64,000 nt of DNA from Bryobacterales bacterium. GTDB lineage: Bacteria > Acidobacteriota > Terriglobia > Bryobacterales > UBA6623. Of this stretch, positions 52,155-60,217 are shown one piece after another (positions within the stretch are counted from its first letter, which is position 1; each line of letters opens with the position of its first letter). Location: the NCBI GenBank assembly GCA_028819215.1, contig JAPPMG010000086.1, positions 1 to 64,000 of the forward strand, written 5' to 3'. A program made the translations under genes and the position numbers. The notes beneath the pieces were generated by a model. It did no database searches. It was not told where the DNA came from and saw only the letters and a program-made list of their open reading frames with translations.

Positions 52155-52204
52155 CGTTGCCCTAGGTCCTAGTTGCGGACTGGCCGCGAGCGTCCGGACC
52201 CGTG

Positions 52205-53056
52205 TCAGGCGTCTTCCGCTACGCATTCGTTGACCAGCACGCCGACACCTTCGATTCCTACCTTGCAGACATCGCCCGGCTTGAGAAAAACGGGTGGCTT
52301 GCGGGCCATGCCCACGCCAGGCGGCGTCCCGGTCGACACGACGTCTCCCGGATTCAGCGTCATTACGGCCGAAAGGTACTCGAGCAGTTCGGGTATGCCG
52401 AACACCAGTTGCTCGGTGTTCGAATCCTGCATGATCTCGCCGTTCAGATCGAGCCAGATCCGGAGCTTGCCCGGATCCTCGATCTCGTCCTCCGTGACTA
52501 GGCACGGTCCCATCGGCCCGAACGTGTCGAATGTCTTGCCGATGGTCCATTGCGAGGTCGCCAGTTGGAAATCTCGCGCGCTGACGTCGTTCACGCAGGT
52601 GTAGCCCCCCACATACTCGCGCCAGTCGCTGGCCTTGACGTGCTTGGCCTGCTTCTTGACGACGAAGGCCAGTTCGGCCTCGTAGTCCACTTGGCTCGAC
52701 GCAGCCGGGAGCACGATCGGCTGGCAAGAGCCGCACACCGCATTGTCGTACTTGGTGAACACCGTCGGGAGCTCGGGAATCTCCATGCCGGACTCAATCG
52801 CATGGTCCCTGTAATTGAGGCCGATGCAGATGAACTTGCCGGGGCGCGGTACCGGGGCGCAGAGTCGTGCTTCGTCCAACTGCATGGTGGGCTCGCCCGC
52901 GGCAATCAGGTTGCGAGCAATCGGGGCCAGGCGCTCCTGATCGCGCAGAAAGCCCGGAATGTCGGCGCATATCGACGAGAGGTCGTAGATGTCGTTGCCG
53001 ACGACGACGCCTGGGAACTGTACCCCGTCAGAGGCCTGTACGCAAACTAAACGCAT
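52205..53056 (-). CDS. Fumarylacetoacetate hydrolase-family protein
   Basis: A 283-residue FAH-fold enzyme. CIGLNYRDHAIESG (77-90) is the family entry motif, DYEAELAFV supplies metal ligands E126 and E128, NDVSARDFQ gives D157, and the C-terminus GDVVSTGTPPGVGM is diagnostic. Relatives hydrolyse fumarylpyruvate or acylpyruvates, or isomerise/decarboxylate 2-hydroxyhepta-dienedioate in aromatic catabolism. The reaction here is unassigned and no aromatic-degradation genes are adjacent. ATG 53056; convergent with atpC, 50 nt between stops. Confidence 0.9.
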   Translation of the reverse strand: MRLVCVQASDGVQFPGVVVGNDIYDLSSICADIPGFLRDQERLAPIARNLIAAGEPTMQLDEARLCAPVPRPGKFICIGLNYRDHAIESGMEIPELPTVFTKYDNAVCGSCQPIVLPAASSQVDYEAELAFVVKKQAKHVKASDWREYVGGYTCVNDVSARDFQLATSQWTIGKTFDTFGPMGPCLVTEDEIEDPGKLRIWLDLNGEIMQDSNTEQLVFGIPELLEYLSAVMTLNPGDVVSTGTPPGVGMARKPPVFLKPGDVCKVGIEGVGVLVNECVAEDA

Positions 53057-53676
53057 GACTATCCCATCCTACGACGTTGAGAGTGCAGGACTCTAGCCAT
53101 TCGAGAGAGGCCGGAACGGGGCACCCCGCAGGCGAGGCCGCGGCCGGCCCGGAGGATCTCGATGTGCCACTTTCTCTGGGCGGGGACTCACGGCCACCCA
53201 GCGAATCGATGAGGTTGTGCGCACTGCCACGCGCGACCAAGCAGGTGACCTAGGAAGGACCCTTCATCGGAGAAGCTCGAACGCGTTCAATGGCGGCGTT
53301 TCTCAGCGCTCATCGCTTCCGCTATCATCCGATCCTTCTCCGAGACGATATCGCTTCCTCCGGCCGAACCGAGGTCGAAGACCAGAGAACGGTCAACACT
53401 TCGCGGCGGTTCGACTAGATCCCGTTCCACAAGTCGGCCGGTGCTGCGGCGGACCTCGGTCTCGGTGATTAAGCAATCACCAACGCAAGAGGCCCCGGGG
53501 CGCGAGGCCGGGAACGACGTTGGCGGAAGCCGGCCACCCCAGTCCACCATTGTCCGGGCCGCGACGAGACCGGCCGGGCGAAGACGCGCCGCGCCTAGGA
53601 CCGTCCTAGGCTTCAGATCTTCTCCTGCCGCAGGTGTGAGACTGACCGACACGCCCCTTGCTGGACGCAACTCTGT
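53057..53676. other. Intergenic region, nothing firmly recognised
   Basis: About 620 nt between the FAH-family gene and the VapC remnant. One minus-strand frame ending near 53287 reads moderately protein-like (RSLVFDLGSAGGSDIV; SEKDRMIAEAMSAE) but has no supported start and no family I recognise. It may be a decayed gene end next to the toxin-antitoxin module. Confidence 0.25.
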
Positions 53677-54111
53677 TCACGCCAAGAGGGGGTTTCGCTT
53701 GGCGGGGATCGGAAAGCGGCTGAAGTCTCGATCCGATGTCCAGAGCTCCGATATTCCATGCGACGAGCAGATGGCTGCGATCCGAGCGTCGTGCACCATG
53801 GGACCCCTTATCTTTCCCCGAATCAAGAACTTCTTGAGCAGTGTCCAATGGTCACTCGACTCGCAGAGCAAGACCACGGATGGCGAACCCATCCAAGCCT
53901 CAATCTGTTCCGTCGCTTCATTGATCGTCGAGGGCGGGTCATAGACTCGCAGATCGGTGACGATGGCCAAGAACTCGTGAATACACGGCCACGGAATCGT
54001 CTAGGGTCTGCGCCCCTCAGCTAGGCTCTTCATCGCTGATACCGCAGGAGCGTGCCACTCGGAGTCCGCGCGGTGGGCATACACGAGAATGTTCGAATCC
54101 ACTGCGATCAA
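53677..54111 (-). pseudogene. vapC: VapC-type PIN-domain toxin with in-frame amber codon
   Basis: The frame reads as a complete PIN-domain toxin of 144 codons except for one TAG. It begins IAVDSNILVYAHRADSEWH, with the first catalytic Asp in VDSN, continues to LAEGRRP, hits TAG (54001-54003), and resumes TIPWPCIHEFLAIVTDLRVY to HDARIAAICSSHGISELW and TSDRDFSRF, which carry the later PIN acidic residues. Relatives usually have a Trp-like residue before the IPWP block, so a TGG-to-TAG change is likely. The TTG start at 54111 overlaps the vapB stop as TTGA. Toxin activity would be lost unless the codon is read through. Confidence 0.7.
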
Positions 54112-54353
54112 AGTCCACGGCCTCCGTACGACGATTCCAGAATGTCCGACCAGGGCTTGGCTTGGAACTCCCGATGCAGTCCCCGGCCTTGGACGCTCTT
54201 GTCCGGAAGCCTGTACTGCATTTCAACTTGATCCCCTTCCAAGGCCATCCGGAGGCCCTCCTCGACCACGGCGCGAAGGGTTGTGCCTCTCTTGGCGGCG
54301 AGTTCTCTAGCCCTGACCGCGAGGTCATTGGCAATGTCAATAGTCGTCTTCAT
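54108..54353 (-). CDS. vapB: VapB-type ribbon-helix-helix antitoxin
   Basis: An 81-residue antitoxin. MKTTIDIANDLAVRAREL is the RHH DNA-binding strand and first helix, GTTLRAVVEEGLRMALEG the second helix, and the rest (LHREFQAKPWSDILES) the toxin-binding tail. It should neutralise VapC and repress its own promoter through the GATATTG sites just upstream. ATG 54353 is chosen because the longer frame to 54431 crosses the operator. Its TGA overlaps the TTG start of vapC, ensuring coupled synthesis. Confidence 0.8.
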   Translation of the reverse strand: MKTTIDIANDLAVRARELAAKRGTTLRAVVEEGLRMALEGDQVEMQYRLPDKSVQGRGLHREFQAKPWSDILESSYGGRGL

Positions 54354-54393
54354 GATATTGGTGCCCGCATCTGAGGATATTGCACACAATATC
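54354..54393 (-). promoter_or_regulatory. VapBC operator: palindrome plus extra half-site
   Basis: GATATTG-CACA-CAATATC at 54376-54393 is a perfect inverted repeat with 7-bp arms and a 4-bp spacer. A further GATATTG lies at 54354-54360, 22 bp away (two helical turns) and touching the vapB start. This fits cooperative binding of RHH antitoxin dimers. Promoter hexamers such as TATTGT sit inside the palindrome. Confidence 0.6.
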
Positions 54394-54487
54394 TTGGTTC
54401 CGGCCGACGGCAAGCGGGCCAAGCCGCCCACCTCAGTGCTAGTTCTGAGGGATCGCTAGGGGCAGGGCTCAAGCTGTGCCGCTGTGC

Positions 54488-54826
54488 TCAACCGTGCATC
54501 GCCCAAACCAACAGAGCGGTGAGCAGGGCGACCGCCGCCAGCGTACTACCCGCCAGAGCTTGCCACCGCGGCATCGTGAATTTCTCGCGAGCCTGTTCCT
54601 CGGCTGGCTCGGCCCGTTCGACCCTGCCGGGCGCCTCGATGGCTCGGCTGCGAATCGCCTCGAGGGCTTCGCGGTTCGTGATCACGATGGTGCAGGCGTT
54701 GGGGCCGACCGCGCTGTCCTTGAAACGGCTCAAGACCTCCGGGGGGCACTGCTTCAGCGAGCTGTACGCTTGGTTCCCATCGTCTGTCCCGACGATCAGG
54801 CGGGAGGTCTTCATGACCCACTTCAT
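54488..54826 (-). CDS. Small tail-anchored protein coupled to a LysR gene
   Basis: A 112-residue protein I do not recognise. The N-terminal 55 residues look globular (SRLIVGTDDGNQAYSSLKQ; ACTIVITNREALEAIRSRAI), then an acidic, Glu-rich linker (ERAEPAEEQAREKF) leads to one C-terminal membrane helix (ALAGSTLAAVALLTALLVWA). This is the layout of a tail-anchored inner-membrane protein. ATG 54826 overlaps the LysR stop as ATGA, so it is co-translated with that regulator; ATG 54814 is an alternative. The pairing suggests it may report to, or be controlled with, the regulator. Confidence 0.65.
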   Translation of the reverse strand: MKWVMKTSRLIVGTDDGNQAYSSLKQCPPEVLSRFKDSAVGPNACTIVITNREALEAIRSRAIEAPGRVERAEPAEEQAREKFTMPRWQALAGSTLAAVALLTALLVWAMHG

Positions 54827-55743
54827 GACGCAGTCCTCACCGCAGGCAGTCCCAGGCCGGTCTTGGCCGCGAACTCGCTTACTAGCTTGATGAAACCCAG
54901 AGATGCCAGCGACAGGGCTTTGTCCTTGCGGTAGATCAATCCGATCGTTCGGATCATCGGCAGCGGCAGCAGCCGAATAGCCCTAAGGCGGCCCGAGACG
55001 AGTTCCTCGCGGGCGCTTGTCACCGCCAGGAAGGTCACGCCGAGGCCAGCTTCGGTGAAGCGTTTCTGCATCTCGCTCGATTCCAGTTCCATCGAGATGC
55101 GTACTCTGTCTTCGAACGGGTCTAGGTATTCGTTGATGCGCGTGCGCGTGCGCCCGGCTTTGGGGAGCAACAGGTCCTCCTCTACGAGCTCTTCCGGCCC
55201 AATCGTCTTCTTGCGCGCGAACCGGTGATTGGCGCTGGTCATGAGCCGGATTTCATCGGAGTAGATTTGGACCACTTCAAGCTTTTTTTCCTGTAGCGGC
55301 AACTGCGTCACCCCGAAGTCCACGGAGTTGTCCACGACCGAATCGATGGTATCGGCGCCATAGGCGCGGACGACCTGGATCCGCACCTCTGGGAACTGCT
55401 CCTTGTAACGGGCGAAAACGCCCGGCAGGACGTGGATGCACGTTGCCTCGTTGGCGGCGATGCTCATCTCGCCTTTGGCCACGTGCTCTAGCTCGCGCAC
55501 TGCGTCGAATCCCTGGCGCCGCAGGTCGAGGATATTCCTCGCGTATTCGGCGAAGGTGCGGCCGGCGACCGTTAGCGTGATGCGGCTGCCGAATCGGTCG
55601 AACAGCTGAGTGCCCAGCTCCTGCTCCATCTGGCGGATCTGCGCGCTAATCGCGGGCTGGGTGCGGTAGCAAGTCTTGGCCGCCTTGGAGAAGCTGTTGA
55701 GGCGGACGATTTCCAGGAAGGTATGTAGCTGGTCGAAGTCCAC
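54823..55743 (-). CDS. LysR-family transcriptional regulator
   Basis: A 306-residue LysR-type regulator. FDQLHTFLEIVRLNSFSKAA begins the winged helix-turn-helix, with TQPAISAQIRQMEQELGTQL as recognition region; the rest is a periplasmic-binding-protein-like effector domain (LLPKAGRTRTRINEYLD). GTG 55743 gives the classical LysR N-terminus; an upstream ATG at 55797 would add 18 residues, with TAGAAT 15 nt before it. It is divergent from trpS and overlaps the tail-anchored gene downstream. Target and effector unknown; autoregulation in the shared intergenic region is likely for the family. Confidence 0.88.
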   Translation of the reverse strand: MDFDQLHTFLEIVRLNSFSKAAKTCYRTQPAISAQIRQMEQELGTQLFDRFGSRITLTVAGRTFAEYARNILDLRRQGFDAVRELEHVAKGEMSIAANEATCIHVLPGVFARYKEQFPEVRIQVVRAYGADTIDSVVDNSVDFGVTQLPLQEKKLEVVQIYSDEIRLMTSANHRFARKKTIGPEELVEEDLLLPKAGRTRTRINEYLDPFEDRVRISMELESSEMQKRFTEAGLGVTFLAVTSAREELVSGRLRAIRLLPLPMIRTIGLIYRKDKALSLASLGFIKLVSEFAAKTGLGLPAVRTAS

Positions 55744-56092
55744 GATGTGGGAGTAGCTGGAGGGGGCAGCGCAGCCGCAAACCCTCATCCGCAGCATGAC
55801 GCTTTGGTGATTATTCTACATCAGGACCGCTCAAGACCGGCTGAACGGCTAGGACTCGTGTTCCGGTGGGCGGGCGGCCGCGGGTACGCAGCGGAGTGGG
55901 CTCTCGGGCACTGACACACTTGGAAATTGCCCGGTTTGGAGTCCGCTGAGCCCGTCTGGTGGGGATGTTCGATGCGCTGTCGGCTAGGCTGTCCGCAGCA
56001 TATCCGGCCCCACGCGCGGCTCCGGAGTCGCTCCGCTCCCGGCCCGAGACCACCGGATAGCAAGCGATAGAATGGAAAATCCCCGTCCACAC
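55744..56092. other. Divergent intergenic region, LysR/trpS
   Basis: About 350 nt containing TAGAAT at 55813-55818 reading toward the LysR gene and TAGAAT at 56068-56073 reading toward trpS. Neither has a TTGACA-like element at normal spacing. No small gene or RNA was recognised in between. Confidence 0.45.
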
Positions 56093-57091
56093 ATGAAGCC
56101 GAGGATCTTTTCGGGCATGCAGCCCACCGGTGCGCTGCACATCGGCAATTATTTGGGCGCGCTGCGCAACTGGGCGGAAATCCAGTACGACTACGAGCCG
56201 ATTTTCTGCATCGTAGACCAGCACGCCATCACGGTTCCGCAAGATCCCAACGCCTTGCGGGAAAGCTGCGAACAGGTGGCGGCCTTGTACTTGGCAGCTG
56301 GCCTGGACCCGCAGCAGTCGGCGGTTTTCGTGCAGTCGCAGATTTCCGCCCACGTCGAGCTGGCCTGGATCTTCACCTGCACGGTCCCGTTCGGCTGGCT
56401 CACTCGCATGACGCAGTTCAAGGCCAAGACGCTGCAGGCCGACGCCAGCCAGGATTCGGTGGGCACCGGGCTATTCCTCTATCCCGTATTGATGGCGGCG
56501 GACATCTTGCTGTACCAAGCCAAGGCGGTTCCGGTGGGAGACGACCAATCGCAGCACATGGAACTGACGCGCAACATTGCGCAGCGCTTCAACAAGCTGT
56601 ACGGCAAGACATTCATCGTGCCCGAGACCAAGCTCCCGACCGTCGGAGCACGCATCATGGGTCTGGACGATCCCACCAAGAAGATGAGCAAATCGACGGA
56701 CTCTCCCAACCACTCGATCAGCCTGCTTGATCCGCCCGGACGCGTCAAGAAGCTGATCGGCCGGGCCGTGACGGACTCTCAGCCCGCCGTGAATTGGGCC
56801 GAGCCAGGGGCCGGCGTCGCCAACTTGCTGACAATTTTTCAAGCCTTCAGTGACTGGACCGACTCGCAGATGCAGAGTCACTTCGCCGACATGCGCTATG
56901 GTGCGCTCAAGAGCGAGGTCAGCGAGATGATTAGCTCCAAGCTTGAACCGATTCAGCGGCTCTACAACGAATTGATGGACGACCGCACCCATCTGCGCGC
57001 CGTGTTGCGAAGCAGCGCCGAGCGCGTCGCGCCCATCGCTGCGGAGACGGTGCGGCGGGCCAAGGAACGCACCGGGCTGTATTCGGCGTGA
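56093..57091 (+). CDS. trpS: Tryptophanyl-tRNA synthetase
   Basis: A 332-residue class I aminoacyl-tRNA synthetase charging tRNA-Trp. MKPRIFSGMQPTGALHIGNY contains the HIGN form of the HIGH motif (16-19); FTCTVPFGWLTRMTQFK is the Trp-binding region; KKMSKSTDSPNHS holds the KMSKS loop. ATG 56093 gives the usual N-terminus. The upstream ATG 56072 overlaps a TAGAAT box and is a poor candidate, since transcription would begin inside it. The MFS gene starts 11 nt after its stop and may be co-transcribed. Confidence 0.94.
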   Translation: MKPRIFSGMQPTGALHIGNYLGALRNWAEIQYDYEPIFCIVDQHAITVPQDPNALRESCEQVAALYLAAGLDPQQSAVFVQSQISAHVELAWIFTCTVPFGWLTRMTQFKAKTLQADASQDSVGTGLFLYPVLMAADILLYQAKAVPVGDDQSQHMELTRNIAQRFNKLYGKTFIVPETKLPTVGARIMGLDDPTKKMSKSTDSPNHSISLLDPPGRVKKLIGRAVTDSQPAVNWAEPGAGVANLLTIFQAFSDWTDSQMQSHFADMRYGALKSEVSEMISSKLEPIQRLYNELMDDRTHLRAVLRSSAERVAPIAAETVRRAKERTGLYSA

Positions 57092-57101
57092 GTCTGCAGA
57101 A

Positions 57102-58352
57102 GTGGCATCTCAGGTTTCCCTGCGCGGCTACGCGCGACTGCTGAGGCGCTCGCCCAACTTCCGCAGGGTCTGGGTCGCGCAGCTGATCAGCGGCTCTGGC
57201 GACTGGTTCTACTCGGTCGCGATCTACTCGATGATCCTAGAGCTGAGCGGCCGTGCGGAGCTGGTGGCCTGGGCCGCGATCCTGCAGATCCTGCCCATGA
57301 TGCTGCTGGGCCCGACAGCCGGAGCGGCAAATGACCGGCTCAGTCGCCGCAAGGTGATGCTGGTGAGCGACCTGTTCCGGGCCGGCTTAGTGCTTTGCAT
57401 GCTGCTGATCGATCGCCAGGAGGAACTGCCCTGGCTCTACCTGTTGCTGACGCTCGAGATCGGCACGGCGGCATTCTTCGAGGCCGGGCGCAGTGCGATC
57501 CTGCCCAGCCTGATCGAGAGGGACGATCTGCCAATAGCGAACGCCCTCGGATCCACGACGTGGTCGCTCACCGTGACAATGGGTGCCGCCCTGGGCGGCG
57601 TGGCGGTGGCATACCTTGGCCGGGAGTTCGTATTTGTGGCGAACTCCGCGACCTTCTTGCTGTCGGCATGGTTCGTGTACCGAGTGCGAGCCTTCGAACG
57701 CCACCTGGCTGGCCTACGCAAGCAGTCGTGGCTCGCTGCGCTCAGCTTTCGGCCAATCGCCGAGGGCTTCCTGTACATGGTCAGAGACTGGCGGCTCGTG
57801 ACGCTGCTCACGCTCAAGCTCGGGCTGGGGATCATGGGTGCGAGGGTAGTCCTGACCACGATCCTTGGCAGTCGCGAATTTGCCGTCGGGGACGGCCCCG
57901 CGCTAGGGATGGCCGTGTTGTTCGCGTTCCAAGGGACTGGCTCGACTCTGGGACCCTTGGTGATGGGGCGTCGATTCAGCAGGAGCCAGAACAGCATGCG
58001 CTGGACGGTCTTGGCCGGCTACCTTGCGGCCGGTTGCGGCTATATGTTGTTCAGCCAGACGCTCGTGATGCCCCTGGCGGGGCTCTTTCTCGTGCTCGCC
58101 CATGGCGGCGCTGCGCTGGTCTGGGTGTGTTCGACGACTCTGCTGCACCTCAACACCGAGAATCAGTTCCTCGGCAGGGTCTTCGCGGCTGACATGGGCC
58201 TGTTCATGGCCACCGCCTCGGTGTCGACCTACTGTATGGGCCAGCTTCTTGACGCGGGCCTGCCCGCAAGGACCGGAGCGTTGGGCCTGGGATTCGCAAT
58301 GCTTGGGCCCGCGGCGCTGTGGGTGTTGTCGTTGCGCCGGTCGTGGGACTGA
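57102..58352 (+). CDS. MFS transporter (MFS_3/Enterobactin-exporter-like)
   Basis: A 416-residue membrane protein with about 12 hydrophobic segments. The N-terminus RSPNFRRVWVAQLISGSGDW and the loop GAANDRLSRRKVMLVSDLFR, with the conserved D-R-x-x-R-R-x-x cytoplasmic motif, are typical of MFS_3 transporters (YfiS/EntS-like). The substrate is probably a small molecule for export. GTG 57102 lies 11 nt after trpS with a weak ribosome site, so co-transcription with trpS is likely. No gene for a substrate-linked pathway is adjacent. Confidence 0.88.
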   Translation: MASQVSLRGYARLLRRSPNFRRVWVAQLISGSGDWFYSVAIYSMILELSGRAELVAWAAILQILPMMLLGPTAGAANDRLSRRKVMLVSDLFRAGLVLCMLLIDRQEELPWLYLLLTLEIGTAAFFEAGRSAILPSLIERDDLPIANALGSTTWSLTVTMGAALGGVAVAYLGREFVFVANSATFLLSAWFVYRVRAFERHLAGLRKQSWLAALSFRPIAEGFLYMVRDWRLVTLLTLKLGLGIMGARVVLTTILGSREFAVGDGPALGMAVLFAFQGTGSTLGPLVMGRRFSRSQNSMRWTVLAGYLAAGCGYMLFSQTLVMPLAGLFLVLAHGGAALVWVCSTTLLHLNTENQFLGRVFAADMGLFMATASVSTYCMGQLLDAGLPARTGALGLGFAMLGPAALWVLSLRRSWD

Positions 58353-58912
58353 TCAGGATCGGCGAAGGCCCGGGTCAGCAGCCCAGGTTCGACGCCTGAT
58401 ACGCGCAGTTGGGCGGGGTAAGCTGCATCCGGCACGTATCAGGCCGGCGGCGCGGCAAGTCGCGCAGGCCAAGGTGCTATAGCTGCGAGCAGCCCAGCCA
58501 GACGCTCAATGTCTGGGCCGGGACGGCGAGGTCGGGATTCCACCACAAGGAGCGCCGGCTGTCCCCGGGGTGCTCATTGGTGAGGCGGGAGTCGCTCAAC
58601 GCGTTAGCGCTGCGCCGCAGCGCGGCGGATGAGCGCAGTCGCGAGGCCTGCCTGGCCCGCACCGCGCCAGTGCGAGGCGTGCTCACCGCAGCGTCAGGTT
58701 CGTGCCGAGAGGGGCACGGCTAGTTCTCGTCGTAAACCCTCTGCCGCAAGTCGCACATTGACTCGGGCCGCAAGACGGTCCATCCCTCAAGCCAGTTTCC
58801 GGGCCCGCCGACATCTTCGATTCGCCTTCAGCAGGCGCTTGATACATATTGAGCCACCGCAGGCTGTTGCCGCGGCCGCTCTGGACCACCAGTTCCTTCC
58901 GTGCCCCTGGTC
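58353..58912. other. Intergenic region with a hairpin and possible gene remnants
   Basis: About 560 nt. Besides the inverted repeat described separately, the minus strand has two open stretches that read protein-like in different frames: VVQSGRGNSLRWLNMYQAP (around 58880) and DSRRSLWWNPDLAVPAQTL (around 58540). They could be pieces of one decayed gene. No start, ribosome site or family is recognised. Confidence 0.25.
58394..58444. repeat. Perfect 10-bp inverted repeat, 41 nt after the MFS stop
   Basis: GCCTGATACG (58394-58403) and CGTATCAGGC (58435-58444) are exact reverse complements with a 31-nt loop that itself has a weak GCAG/CTGC pairing. No T-run follows, so it is not a standard intrinsic terminator. 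It could be a transcript-end hairpin or a small regulatory structure. Confidence 0.4.
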
Positions 58913-60154
58913 CTAGCCCCACCAAGTCTCGCCCTCAGCGAGATGGGCCTTGACTACATCGGGGTCGAGTTCGATGCCGAGGCCTGGCTTGTCCGGAACC
59001 TCGACGAAGCCTCCCTTCGCCAGCGGTCCGTCGTGCACTATGACATCGTCCATCCAGCCGCCATCGAAGAACACAGTTTCGCAAGCAAAATAGTCACGTA
59101 TGGTCGAAGCCCAATGGATAGTCGCCATGCCATTGACGATGCTGCCCGTATTGTGGTTCGCCATCGGCAGGAAATACAGGTCGGCCAGGTCGGCCATCCG
59201 CTTGTTCTCGAGAAACCCGCCCGAGTTGCGCAAGTCCGGGTGCAAGATGTCCACTGCGGCGTTGACCACGAATGGCAGGGCGTCGGCCCGGCGCATCCAG
59301 TTCTCTCCCGTGCAGATGGGCACGGGAGACATCTCTGCCAGCCGCTTCCAACTCTCGGAGTATGCAACCGGAAGCGGGTCTTCCAAGAAGCGCGGCTTGA
59401 CGTCCTGCAACGCGACTGCCATGTCGATCGAGCTGCGCAGGTCGAATTCCCAGTGGCAGCCGATCAGGATGTCGTGCTCGAATCCGAGTGCATCGCGGCA
59501 GTTCTCGAATCCCTGGCGCAGCCGCCGCAGCTCGTCGCTTGAGAGCATGCGGTTTGATGGATCGCGGCCCGGGTCGATGCCTGGGCTATTCCGCAGGGGC
59601 CCGAACTTGTGCATATTAATCCCGAACGGGCTTTCCTTGACCTGCTGCGCCCAGTCCCGCAGGACGGCCTTGTCAAAGAAGTCGTCCGGTTTCGAGTGGT
59701 CGTAGAGGCGAACCCTGTCGCGGAACTTTCCTCCAAGTAGCTTGCAAGTCGGCACGTCGAGCAGCTTGCCGGCCAAGTCCCAAAGCGCCATCTCAATGCC
59801 ACTCATCGCACGCTGCTGTGCATGAGCGCTCCCGTCGGTATAGCGATATCCCGTATAGAGGCGGTCGATCTGCAGAGGGTCCTCGCCGATGAACAACTCG
59901 CTAAGGCCGTGAATCTCTTCCTTGACTCCCAGGCCAGGAGAACCGTAGGCTTCAGCGAAACCGTGAACGCCCGCATCGGTGTCCACGCGCACCAGAGTGT
60001 ATGTCCGCGGGCCTTGCAGCACCATGGTCTTGATGTCGGTGATCCGAACCTTTTCGTGGTTCGCAGCTCTGACCTCTTGAAAGGAAGAGAGCCACGCGGG
60101 AGTGGAGGCTGCCGCAAGAGTCGAGAGGAAGGAACGACGGGTCGACGGGCTCAT
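58913..60154 (-). CDS. Tat-exported enolase-superfamily (mandelate racemase/galactonate dehydratase-like) enzyme
   Basis: A 413-residue TIM-barrel enzyme. The leader STRRSFLSTLAAASTPAW marks Tat export, unusual for this family. Metal ligands follow the usual order: Asp in GCHWEFD, Glu in FLEDPLP and Glu in CTGENW; the His of MANHNTGS matches the barrel-end catalytic His. Sugar-acid dehydratases and racemases share this pattern; the substrate is unknown. The upstream ATG at 60166 overlaps a perfect TATAAT, so ATG 60154, 10 nt further on, is the likely start on a leaderless mRNA. Confidence 0.87.
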   Translation of the reverse strand: MSPSTRRSFLSTLAAASTPAWLSSFQEVRAANHEKVRITDIKTMVLQGPRTYTLVRVDTDAGVHGFAEAYGSPGLGVKEEIHGLSELFIGEDPLQIDRLYTGYRYTDGSAHAQQRAMSGIEMALWDLAGKLLDVPTCKLLGGKFRDRVRLYDHSKPDDFFDKAVLRDWAQQVKESPFGINMHKFGPLRNSPGIDPGRDPSNRMLSSDELRRLRQGFENCRDALGFEHDILIGCHWEFDLRSSIDMAVALQDVKPRFLEDPLPVAYSESWKRLAEMSPVPICTGENWMRRADALPFVVNAAVDILHPDLRNSGGFLENKRMADLADLYFLPMANHNTGSIVNGMATIHWASTIRDYFACETVFFDGGWMDDVIVHDGPLAKGGFVEVPDKPGLGIELDPDVVKAHLAEGETWWG

Positions 60155-60164
60155 TTCGGTCGCC

Positions 60165-60170
60165 ATTATA
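60165..60170 (-). promoter_or_regulatory. Consensus TATAAT -10 box for the enolase-superfamily gene
   Basis: A perfect TATAAT on the minus strand, 10 nt before ATG 60154 and overlapping the previous in-frame ATG. The predicted transcription start is within a few bases of the start codon. Confidence 0.55.
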
Positions 60171-60217
60171 GAGGTGGCCGGTGGGCTTGCCGTTCAGAAT
60201 GAGCAGCGACAACCACA

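Noticed and set aside
52418-52436. GTTCGAATCC-like T-arm motif
   Set aside because: Lies inside the FAH-family coding sequence and no acceptor, D or anticodon arms fold around it; not a tRNA.
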